Below are positions 1-5,508 of a stretch of 9,109 bases of DNA, piece after piece (positions within the stretch are counted from its first letter, which is position 1; each line of letters starts with the position of its first letter). Source of the stretch: Lachnospiraceae bacterium (GTDB lineage Bacteria; Bacillota; Clostridia; Lachnospirales; Lachnospiraceae); assembly GCA_009774585.1 (NCBI GenBank), contig VSOA01000149.1:1-9109 (forward strand), read 5' to 3'. The position numbers were made by a program, and so were the translations under genes. The notes under the pieces are model-generated. The model saw only the letters and a list, made by a program, of their open reading frames with translations. It ran no database searches and was not told where the DNA came from.

Positions 1-151
1 CTACTATAATCGTATCGATATCCGGATGGCGCTGAAACGCTTCCAATGTGTATATTATAATGGGTTTGTCATATACGTTCATAAACTGCTTCGGGACGTC
101 CTGCTCCGTTCTTGAACCGCTTCCTCCCGCCAATAGCACTGCTGCATTCAT
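1..151 (-). CDS. IspD/TarI-type cytidylyltransferase, N-terminal part (3' end outside window)
   Basis: Only the first 50 residues are inside the window. They begin MNAAVLLAGG, continue with a GSR loop (residues 12-14) and then VPKQF (19-23). This is the nucleotide-binding loop of the IspD/TarI family, which transfers CMP from CTP to a sugar- or polyol-phosphate such as methylerythritol phosphate or ribitol phosphate. The loop arginine (R14) and the lysine (K21) are both present, so this copy looks catalytically competent as far as it can be seen. It starts 3 bp after the stop of the complete paralogue at 155-871, with a purine-rich stretch (AGAAAGA) ahead of the ATG, so the two are surely cotranscribed. 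Over these 50 residues the two copies match at 28 positions without gaps. Whether it is IspD or TarI cannot be decided from this fragment; a tandem pair in an envelope locus favours TarI-like. Confidence 0.85.
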   Translation of the reverse strand, partial: MNAAVLLAGGSGSRTEQDVPKQFMNVYDKPIIIYTLEAFQRHPDIDTIIV

Positions 152-154
152 TCT

Positions 155-871
155 CTATCTTTCTTCTTTCTCGTTTTCCTGCTGCATCCTGTACAGCGCT
201 TTAAAAATTTCCACATCTTCCACCGTGTTAATCTTCATATTAAACTCAGACCCTTTGGAGAAATAAACAGGTTCTCCCAGCTTAGAAACGACGCTGCTCA
301 TATCCACCTGCCCGATAACCCCCACTTCCATAGCTTTCTCATGAATATTTGCCAGTCGGTCCATCCGATATGCCTGCGGGGTCTGAATTCGTATAATGGA
401 ATACCGGGAAATGCTGCTCGTTCCGATTTTGCCGTCTTTGGTGTTCATAATCGTATCCATAGTCCTCATCGCGGCCACTCCCATACCGTACTGCCTGCAT
501 ACCCTTATGCTGTCCGCAATAACTTCCTTGGAAACAAGCGGTCTGATTGCATCATGTACGATAATTACATCATCATCCCTGCATTCTTTCCTAAGCTCCG
601 TGATTCCATTACCAGCGGAAGCCTGTCCATCCTTGCCGCCGGATATCACCCATTTCAGCTTATCAATGTTGAACTGCTTCGCATAACTTCTCACCATCTC
701 CTGCCAGCCGTCCAGACATGCCACCATAATGGCGTCTATATCCTTATGATTCTGGAATATCTCCAATGTATATGTAATGACCGGGCGGTTGAAAACATTT
801 ACAAATTGTTTGGGAACGCTCATCTGGAAATCCGGATCCGTTCCGCCGGCTAAGATTAGGGCTATGTTCAT
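155..871 (-). CDS. IspD/TarI-family cytidylyltransferase paralogue with degenerate CTP loop
   Basis: This 238-aa protein has the normal family length and fold signature: LAGG (7-10), VPKQF (19-23, with K21), HDAIRP (106-111), R156 followed by QTPQAY (163-168), and NMKINTVEDV with K213 near the C-terminus. Active members transfer CMP from CTP to an alditol phosphate in isoprenoid or teichoic-acid precursor synthesis. Two conserved positions are altered. The loop that is GSR in the next gene reads DPD here (12-14), placing aspartate where the CTP-contacting arginine belongs. The usual GGxxR motif reads GGKDG (78-82). The ATG at 871 has an AAAGGA site 7 nt upstream. The gene lies 87 bp downstream of the peptidase gene with no convincing terminator between them. 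It may be inactive alone, act as a partner of the adjacent copy, or use a changed substrate. Family assignment is firm; activity is doubtful. Confidence 0.88.
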   Translation of the reverse strand: MNIALILAGGTDPDFQMSVPKQFVNVFNRPVITYTLEIFQNHKDIDAIMVACLDGWQEMVRSYAKQFNIDKLKWVISGGKDGQASAGNGITELRKECRDDDVIIVHDAIRPLVSKEVIADSIRVCRQYGMGVAAMRTMDTIMNTKDGKIGTSSISRYSIIRIQTPQAYRMDRLANIHEKAMEVGVIGQVDMSSVVSKLGEPVYFSKGSEFNMKINTVEDVEIFKALYRMQQENEKEER

Positions 872-873
872 GC

Positions 874-916
874 GGGTGTCCTTTCTGGGTGTCAGGGTTG
901 TAATGTCATATCATTA
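874..916. promoter_or_regulatory. Possible regulatory site ahead of the cytidylyltransferase pair (weak)
   Basis: The 87-bp spacer between the peptidase gene and the cytidylyltransferase pair holds a direct repeat GGGTGTC (874-880 and 887-893, plus strand) and a 5-bp inverted repeat TAATG/CATTA with a 6-nt spacer (901-916). I found no good -35/-10 pair and no terminator, so the pair may be read from upstream. These short repeats could be chance. Confidence 0.2.
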
Positions 917-958
917 TGGTGTTTCTCACTTCGTATTTTTATTTATGAAGCAAACCTC

Positions 959-2395
959 TTAATCATCATACCTTAATAAACTAATCTGGCTCCTGCTGAT
1001 CAAAGGTACTTTGTTCAAAAAAATACTCTTAGTCGTACTCCTGATATAGGTGGGATCTGCAATAAACAGCGCGTTGCCCAGCGGCGTATTATATTCATAG
1101 CACCAAAGATAGTGTGGCATATCCATGGCAAGAAGTCGCCTTGCCTCTTCCTGAACATTCACATTGATTTCCTGAGTATCTACCATTTGCTCTCTCAAAA
1201 AGTGCTTTACTCCCCTGTTATCTACAAGCAACGCTCTTCCATTTTGTTCCGGAATTCTATTTTCAACCGTATCCTCCCAATGATATCGTTTCAATATATC
1301 ATTCACATGCTTTTTAAAATTATCATACAAGATATAGACTTTTTCATGAATAGGATAAATAATAAAACTTTTATTATTTTGCAGGCTGTCGCGTAAAACT
1401 TCCCACGACACGCATCTCACAAACCCTTCTTCCCCTAAATGTCTTAAATAATATCCGGAATCATCGTACACAACATATTTTTTCTCCATATCCTTCTTTA
1501 CATCAGAATGTCCAATAATCTGTATCACGTGTCTTCCGATTTTCTTCTCACAGGTTTCTTTCTTTTCTTTGTCTTTTTCAGCGGTTTCAGAATTCTCTTC
1601 CTGCACGTGAATCCCCACAAGTACCGGAATTGCACTTTCTATACAGTAATCAATATATTCTTTGAATTCTTCCTGCTCATGATACACCTGATATCCGCAA
1701 GGTATATTATAACTGGATAATATTTCCAACATCTGTGTCGAGAATAGTCCGGAAGATGGATATACTTTCGTTTTATTCGAGCGATACGAGTCATTAATAT
1801 TCCTAATCTGTATCTTCGTATAATCATACTGTGAATGCAGATATTGAGACATAGAAACAAGACATGCCTGTGCACATGCCACTACGGTATTATCCTGCGC
1901 AAAAAGAGGATATGTACAAAATGTGATTTCTTTCCCATAAAGATGTACCTTTTTTCGATATGTCATCACATTCAATGCGCTGCCCTTATAAGCTACATAT
2001 TTCCAGTTAGGATAAATATAGGAAAGCATAATTCGTGCCTCATTGATGGTTCTCATCGTAAAGCATCCCCTATAATGCTTCTCCCTTACCTTATTCTTTT
2101 TAAAAAGATGAATTCTCATTACAGTATTTTCAACTTCATAGGACGTGTTGATATAGTGCATACCAACCATATCTTTCCATTCCGTTTCCACATAGCGTGC
2201 CTCAAACAAAAAAGAAAACGAATTTTCTTCGCTTCCCACCATAAAATCTAATCTTGGAAAGATAACCTTATCAATTTCTTCTCTAAGTTGGTCTAAGTCA
2301 GAAAACAATGACGGAAAAGCCTGTTGAATCGCGCAGGCAAGATTTTCTGAACAGAACTCTTGAAACCCGCTCGGAAATATATCCTCATTTGTCAT
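959..2395 (-). CDS. C39-like (papain-fold) cysteine peptidase with unknown flanking regions
   Basis: This is a 478-aa protein from the chosen start. The centre carries a C39-type peptidase pattern: Q167, then VVACAQACLVSM, which aligns with the family's CGPTSLAM-type motif and makes C174 the nucleophile. H289 follows in GRHVIQIIGH, with D311/D312 in VVYDDSG. Residues 251-264 (IPVLVGIHV) match the strand before the histidine. A charged Lys/Glu insert (about 265-286) separates that strand from the histidine. Residues 1-160 and 320-478 match nothing I recognise. There is no signal peptide or membrane segment, so it is probably cytosolic. The ORF is open to 2428, but the ATG at 2395 overlaps the upstream stop as ATGA, the usual mark of coupling. 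No ABC transporter or double-glycine precursor is present, which argues against the bacteriocin-export C39 type. It could be the effector or the processing enzyme of the module; the target is unknown. Confidence 0.7.
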   Translation of the reverse strand: MTNEDIFPSGFQEFCSENLACAIQQAFPSLFSDLDQLREEIDKVIFPRLDFMVGSEENSFSFLFEARYVETEWKDMVGMHYINTSYEVENTVMRIHLFKKNKVREKHYRGCFTMRTINEARIMLSYIYPNWKYVAYKGSALNVMTYRKKVHLYGKEITFCTYPLFAQDNTVVACAQACLVSMSQYLHSQYDYTKIQIRNINDSYRSNKTKVYPSSGLFSTQMLEILSSYNIPCGYQVYHEQEEFKEYIDYCIESAIPVLVGIHVQEENSETAEKDKEKKETCEKKIGRHVIQIIGHSDVKKDMEKKYVVYDDSGYYLRHLGEEGFVRCVSWEVLRDSLQNNKSFIIYPIHEKVYILYDNFKKHVNDILKRYHWEDTVENRIPEQNGRALLVDNRGVKHFLREQMVDTQEINVNVQEEARRLLAMDMPHYLWCYEYNTPLGNALFIADPTYIRSTTKSIFLNKVPLISRSQISLLRYDD

Positions 2396-2577
2396 AAGAT
2401 CAAACCAAACCTTTCCAGTGCCTCCCAATCTCTGCTCGCCTGCTCTGCACGTTTTCTCTCATCTTCCACAATTTCATCTGACCGTCTAAGTGCACCCGCG
2501 AAATCAGCATTATATTCATCCATACACTTTTTTAATTGCTGATAAATCTGTTCTTCTTGTAACTGTGCTTGTGTCAT
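2392..2577 (-). CDS. Small helical protein of unknown function (61 aa)
   Basis: I recognise no family. The 61-residue product is highly charged and reads as one or two amphipathic helices, with a Gln/Glu-rich start (MTQAQLQEEQ) and an EDERKRAEQASRDWEALERF stretch near the end; a short coiled coil is likely. It has one cysteine and no membrane segment. The start is well supported by AGGAGG 5 nt before the ATG. It begins 30 nt after the stop of the 47-aa gene, and its TGA overlaps the peptidase ATG by 4 nt (ATGA), so it is translationally coupled to the peptidase. Such coupling usually means matched synthesis, so it may be a partner, inhibitor or substrate of the peptidase. That role is inferred from position only. 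Confidence 0.75.
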   Translation of the reverse strand: MTQAQLQEEQIYQQLKKCMDEYNADFAGALRRSDEIVEDERKRAEQASRDWEALERFGLIL

Positions 2578-2607
2578 AACTGCCTCCTATATATTCGTCG
2601 TATCTTA

Positions 2608-2751
2608 CTAGAACCCTTGATATGCCTCTTCGATTTCAAGCTGCTCATAGTCTTCTTCAATTGAGCAATCCGCAATAAACGGGAAGATTGGCTTATTATT
2701 GTCGTTCTGTTCTTCTTCAGTATTCTGTTCCTTTGCTTTGGTATCTTGCAT
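2608..2751 (-). CDS. Very small acidic protein (47 aa), unknown function
   Basis: This gene is easy to miss because of its size. It starts at ATG 2751 with GGAG 7 nt upstream, lies 25 nt after the membrane-protein stop, and ends 30 nt before the 61-aa gene. The product begins MQDTKAKEQNTEEEQNDNNK, followed by a hydrophobic patch PIFPFIADC and a second acidic segment (IEEDYEQLEIEEAY) ending in QGF. It has about 14 Glu/Asp against only three Lys and no Arg. An acidic, probably disordered tail flanking a short hydrophobic core suits an inhibitor, adaptor or protease substrate. The competing longer frame across this stretch (2574-2861) would give a basic, low-complexity peptide and would overlap the membrane-protein gene by 85 bp, so this frame is preferred. 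No homologue is known to me. Confidence 0.68.
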   Translation of the reverse strand: MQDTKAKEQNTEEEQNDNNKPIFPFIADCSIEEDYEQLEIEEAYQGF

Positions 2752-2776
2752 AAATCTTCTCCATAAGTCTCATTGT

Positions 2777-3295
2777 CTAAGGCAAACACATCACGTAAGT
2801 AATAAAACTTCCAAAAGCAGCAATCATGACCACCATGCATATATATCCTGTCATAATCCATTTCATCGCTTTATCATTGTTCTCTTTCAATCTGTCGCTA
2901 ATTTTGTCTATCCGAAGCATCTCCTGATAAATTCTCTTATACTCCGTACCATATTCCGAAGGATTCTGCTGTATCTTGATCAGTTCCTCTTTTCCCGAAG
3001 GAAACTGTCTTATTTTTCTTGGTCTCTGGATCATCAGGGTACTAACAATCCCCAGCATACCCGATAACAGCATTGGTACATACAAACACCAAAAAACACT
3101 TCCAGCAATGTGAACGCTACTCATCTTAGAAACCACAGATATCGTAATATTAAAGGCAGCCATCAGCAACGTCAAATATTTAAGCAAATAATCCGCTTTG
3201 CCCATTGTATGTCTTTGGCGTTCCGTCTGCTGTTCATACGCCCTTTTTGAAAACTGCAAGCAGTACTTCAAAGCTTCCAATTCTTCCTTTTCCAT
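2777..3295 (-). CDS. Membrane protein with three predicted TM segments, SLATT/Pycsar-TM-like layout
   Basis: The 172-aa protein has an N-terminal charged helix (1-35) and hydrophobic segments at about 36-56 (YLLKYLTLLMAAFNITISVV), 62-88 and 145-168. A cytosolic, highly charged linker (90-143) lies between the second and third segments. There is no signal peptide. The organisation, a short cytosolic helix leading into a paired TM hairpin plus a soluble helical region, resembles small membrane effectors of nucleotide-signalling systems (SLATT, Pycsar TM). No diagnostic motif confirms this, and a third segment is not standard for SLATT. ATG 3295 has GAAGGA 11 nt upstream, slightly long. It is the first gene of the module and sits behind a promoter carrying an inverted repeat. 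A membrane-disrupting effector or a membrane anchor for the peptidase are both possible; the role is inferred. Confidence 0.72.
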   Translation of the reverse strand: MEKEELEALKYCLQFSKRAYEQQTERQRHTMGKADYLLKYLTLLMAAFNITISVVSKMSSVHIAGSVFWCLYVPMLLSGMLGIVSTLMIQRPRKIRQFPSGKEELIKIQQNPSEYGTEYKRIYQEMLRIDKISDRLKENNDKAMKWIMTGYICMVVMIAAFGSFITYVMCLP

Positions 3296-3387
3296 TATAT
3301 CAGCTATCCTTCTGTCTGCTCTTTGATCGATGACTGCGTTCTACCGTTCTGCCACCAATAACATTGATAAAATAGCGGCTGAATTTT

Positions 3388-3417
3388 ATTCTATCACACT
3401 TGCTTCCATATAAGCAA
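3388..3417 (-). promoter_or_regulatory. Promoter of the membrane-protein/peptidase operon
   Basis: The minus strand reads TTGCTT (3412-3417), an 18-nt spacer, then TAGAAT (3388-3393), preceded by TGA to give an extended -10. The start point should fall near 3381, leaving a leader of about 85 nt before the ATG at 3295. The -35 box is itself the first arm of an inverted repeat, so the promoter is probably controlled by a repressor. Confidence 0.55.
3400..3417. promoter_or_regulatory. Inverted repeat over the -35 of the peptidase operon (putative operator)
   Basis: A perfect 6-bp inverted repeat, TTGCTT-ccatat-AAGCAA on the plus strand, covers the -35 box and part of the promoter spacer. Its centre-to-centre geometry (6-nt spacer) equals that of the repeat in front of the XRE gene, but the half-site sequences differ. 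Binding by the neighbouring XRE protein is therefore possible but not shown. Confidence 0.45.
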
Positions 3418-3468
3418 TCGCTAGATATTACTACTGTCTGCGCACACACACAACATTTAGTAGCAAGA

Positions 3469-3870
3469 TTATTGTATTCTCTTAATACATTCTGTCCAGA
3501 ACTCTTTACCAGCTTTCTGCTGCTGTGTCATACGGATAACCACTCTTAAATCTTCATGTTCCATAATATAGTCAGCTATATCCTCCGATACTTTACCTCG
3601 TTCTTTCGCAGCTAAATCATAGAGATAATCTTGAAGCTGCGTACCTTCTATTTCCAACACAACCAATATCTGCTGCATTAATTCTTTCTCCGGTGCTTTA
3701 TTATTTCCTCTTTCGATATCACTAATGTATGTTGGTGTTTTCTTAACGTCTTTCGCAACTTTGCGTATCGTCAGTCCTTGCTTCTGTCGTATATACCGCA
3801 TTGCCAATCCGAAGCTATAATTTTCTTTATCCAATTTTGATATTATATCATTACATTCTTGTTGTGTCAT
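3469..3870 (-). CDS. XRE-family helix-turn-helix transcriptional regulator
   Basis: The 133-aa protein has a classic HTH_3 (XRE/Cro) domain at residues 21-76. RYIRQKQGLTIRKVAKDV forms helices 1-2, and KTPTYISDIERGNNKAPEKE holds the recognition helix with the typical xYISDIERG signature. Residues 80-133 form a helical tail likely used for dimerisation or signal sensing. There is no peptidase (S24 or ImmA-type) domain. The gene has its own strong promoter (3909-3937) with an inverted repeat across the start point, pointing to autorepression. ATG 3870 lacks a good ribosome site. The gene sits directly upstream of the peptidase operon in the same orientation, about 50 bp from that operon's promoter, so it is the obvious candidate regulator. 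Confidence 0.92.
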   Translation of the reverse strand: MTQQECNDIISKLDKENYSFGLAMRYIRQKQGLTIRKVAKDVKKTPTYISDIERGNNKAPEKELMQQILVVLEIEGTQLQDYLYDLAAKERGKVSEDIADYIMEHEDLRVVIRMTQQQKAGKEFWTECIKRIQ

Positions 3871-3885
3871 AATTCATATTACCAT

Positions 3886-3905
3886 TGTTAGTTAGCTTAC
3901 TAACA
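3886..3905. promoter_or_regulatory. Inverted repeat at the XRE start point (putative autoregulatory operator)
   Basis: TGTTAGT (3886-3892), a 6-nt spacer (tagctt), then ACTAACA (3899-3905) form a perfect 7-bp inverted repeat 15 bp upstream of the XRE start codon. It overlaps the predicted transcription start (about 3902), the usual place for Cro/XRE self-repression. Confidence 0.65.
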
Positions 3906-3908
3906 CAT

Positions 3909-3937
3909 ATTTTAAAGCAAACAAAACATTTTGTCAA
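3909..3937 (-). promoter_or_regulatory. Sigma-A type promoter of the XRE gene
   Basis: The minus strand carries a consensus TTGACA (3932-3937), exactly 17 nt of spacer, and TAAAAT (3909-3914). The predicted start near 3902 lies within the inverted repeat, giving a leader of about 30 nt. Confidence 0.8.
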
Positions 3938-3947
3938 AAGATTATTT

Positions 3948-4001
3948 ATAAATAAATTGAAAACACCGCCAACCACTGTTATTACCACAAATTGGCGGTG
4001 T
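3948..4001 (-). terminator. Rho-independent terminator of the nitrilase operon
   Basis: A 10-bp perfect stem, ACACCGCCAA pairing with TTGGCGGTGT (arms 3992-4001 and 3963-3972), has a 19-nt loop and is followed on the minus strand by a T-rich tract (TTTTCAATTTATTTA). It begins 13 bp after the last gene of the nitrilase operon and ends before the XRE promoter, so it separates the two units. Confidence 0.75.
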
Positions 4002-4014
4002 AAAATCATCTTCC

Positions 4015-4704
4015 TTATAATTTTTCCAACATTTCATGCACTTCCTGCGTCAATCTGTTCACTTTCGCATTCAATTCATCTAATTTATCTATGCAAATGT
4101 TATGCTGCAACCTCTCCAAATGCTTCTCATATAATTCCCCATAAACCAGCCCATATTGATGCGAAAGTCCCGTCCCCTTCATAAATTCCTTTTGCGCAGT
4201 CTGTTTGTCATAATGCCTGCTCACATGTACGGAAATAATACGGTCCAACTGCAAGACCGCCGTAACGAAGTCATGTGCTGCATTTATCCCGTATTCCTCG
4301 CCTGTTTCAAAGAAATCCGGTTCATAACTGGATGAAACGTGCTCAAACACACCAACGATCAGTGGAATAACTCTCTCTTGCGCCTCTCGCAGAGGTCTGG
4401 TATTACAGTACATCTCCATAATTCCGCTATTGATATTTTTCATGATGTTAACTACGGAGCTCGAGCCTGTAATATTTAATATTTCCTTCCACAGTTCGTT
4501 TTCTCCCTTCTCATCATGAGCATCATTCAATTGTTTTTGCTTATTCAAGACCTCCAGCAGCAGCTTGCTCATCAGCTTCCTGCCTTCATCCGGAGAAGAC
4601 TCGTTGTTCAGGTAAACTGCCGGCAGATACATATCGTCAAAATTCTCTTTCCACGACGGTTCTTGTTCATTTAACGCCTCAATAATCTCCTTTATCTTAT
4701 CCAT
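4015..4704 (-). CDS. All-helical protein with C-terminal coiled coil, unknown function
   Basis: I recognise no family in this 229-aa protein. It is predicted mostly helical and acidic, with no membrane segment or signal peptide and no nucleotide-binding loop. The last 30 residues (LDELNAKVNRLTQEVHEMLEKL) show a clear heptad pattern typical of a short coiled coil, suggesting oligomerisation or binding to a partner. A segment with polar residues around 125-165 (SSSYEPDFFETGEEYG, then HDFVTAV and DRIISVHVSRHYD) might hold a site but matches no known motif. The start lies 3 nt after the stop of the winged-helix gene. Its AGGTGA ribosome site overlaps that stop codon, so translation is coupled. 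It is the last gene before the terminator. Confidence 0.75.
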   Translation of the reverse strand: MDKIKEIIEALNEQEPSWKENFDDMYLPAVYLNNESSPDEGRKLMSKLLLEVLNKQKQLNDAHDEKGENELWKEILNITGSSSVVNIMKNINSGIMEMYCNTRPLREAQERVIPLIVGVFEHVSSSYEPDFFETGEEYGINAAHDFVTAVLQLDRIISVHVSRHYDKQTAQKEFMKGTGLSHQYGLVYGELYEKHLERLQHNICIDKLDELNAKVNRLTQEVHEMLEKL

Positions 4705-4707
4705 ATC

Positions 4708-5508
4708 TCACCTTTTCCCTATTAGTAATCCGTATTTGCCCATACATCCATCATCAGCTATATTCCCAATACTATATTCCGCTACCAATAGCGATACGTT
4801 CGTCCGGTCCGCATCCTCCCACTGCTTCTTTTGTTCTATTTGCGGTTTTTTGCCCGCCATTTGTACAGACTCATATTCAATATAATTCTTTCTCTTATAC
4901 CCCAGAATTTCCTTTGTATACTTTCGGCCCTCAGGAGTCAGTGAATACAGTGAATATTTCCCTTTCTTGTATCGTTTCACACAATTAATATCTATCAACC
5001 CTGCCATAGTTCGATTCAGCTGGCTCTGGCTGACGCCTATCCTGTCACACAAGTCTTTATGCTGTACATATTCGGACTCATACAAAATTCTCAGTATTTG
5101 TTCCACATATGCCCGGTTTTTCAGGATTGCCATCCTGACATTAAAAATCTGTTCTTTGTTCCTCTTCGGCAGCATGCCCGCCATAGCAAAGAAAACTCCG
5201 GCAAACATCCCCATTGCATACAGATAAGAGCTGCCTTGTGCGTGGGCAAATGCATTAATATTTTTAATCGCCACTCTCATTTTACGGTTAAAAGTATAGG
5301 CTTCATCCAAATTATCTTTCTGCAGCGCTTCGCCGTATGTTTTCTGGAGTGTCGATGTCCATTTTTCATAACGATTAACCCAGTTATCATTTTCCACCGG
5401 TGTCGTCGGAATCATGCCGACATGTTTCATTTCCTTAAACAGCGATTCGAGAGATTCGCCATTACTGCTGTTTTGCTCTAACACTAACCTACTCATTTTC
5501 GCATCCAT
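4708..5508 (-). CDS. Winged-helix protein with central hydrophobic helix
   Basis: From the chosen start the protein has 266 aa. Residues 134-202 form a MarR/ArsR-like winged helix: a first helix (YVEQILRILYESEY), KDLCDRIGVSQSQLNRTMAGLI as the helix-turn-helix, then KKGKYSLYSLTPEGRKY as the wing ending in the common LTPEG turn. A hydrophobic stretch (about 94-113, SSYLYAMGMFAGVFFAMAGM) precedes it and could be a membrane or buried helix. The N-terminal 90 residues are helical and unrecognised. The frame is open to a GTG at 5586, but only ATG 5508 has a good site (GGAGG, 9 nt upstream); it overlaps the nitrilase stop by 20 bp. It could sense a state in its N-terminal part and regulate, or act as a non-regulatory component as winged helices often do in defence operons. 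Confidence 0.78.
   Translation of the reverse strand: MDAKMSRLVLEQNSSNGESLESLFKEMKHVGMIPTTPVENDNWVNRYEKWTSTLQKTYGEALQKDNLDEAYTFNRKMRVAIKNINAFAHAQGSSYLYAMGMFAGVFFAMAGMLPKRNKEQIFNVRMAILKNRAYVEQILRILYESEYVQHKDLCDRIGVSQSQLNRTMAGLIDINCVKRYKKGKYSLYSLTPEGRKYTKEILGYKRKNYIEYESVQMAGKKPQIEQKKQWEDADRTNVSLLVAEYSIGNIADDGCMGKYGLLIGKR

Noticed and set aside
341..853. 170-aa plus-strand open frame
   Set aside because: It lies opposite the well-supported IspD/TarI gene, with no ribosome site or family resemblance; an antisense shadow. The other plus-strand frames were rejected for the same reason.
2396..2428. Upstream start of the peptidase gene
   Set aside because: It would overlap the 61-aa gene by 37 bp, while ATG 2395 gives the standard ATGA overlap.
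2574..2861. 95-aa minus-strand open frame between the membrane-protein and 61-aa genes
   Set aside because: It overlaps the membrane-protein gene by 85 bp, gives a basic unstructured product, and competes with a 47-aa frame that has a good ribosome site and clean spacing.
959..3295. Bacteriocin or lanthipeptide maturation and export cassette
   Set aside because: The C39-like domain is not fused to an ABC transporter, no transporter gene is present, and neither small protein has a double-glycine leader.
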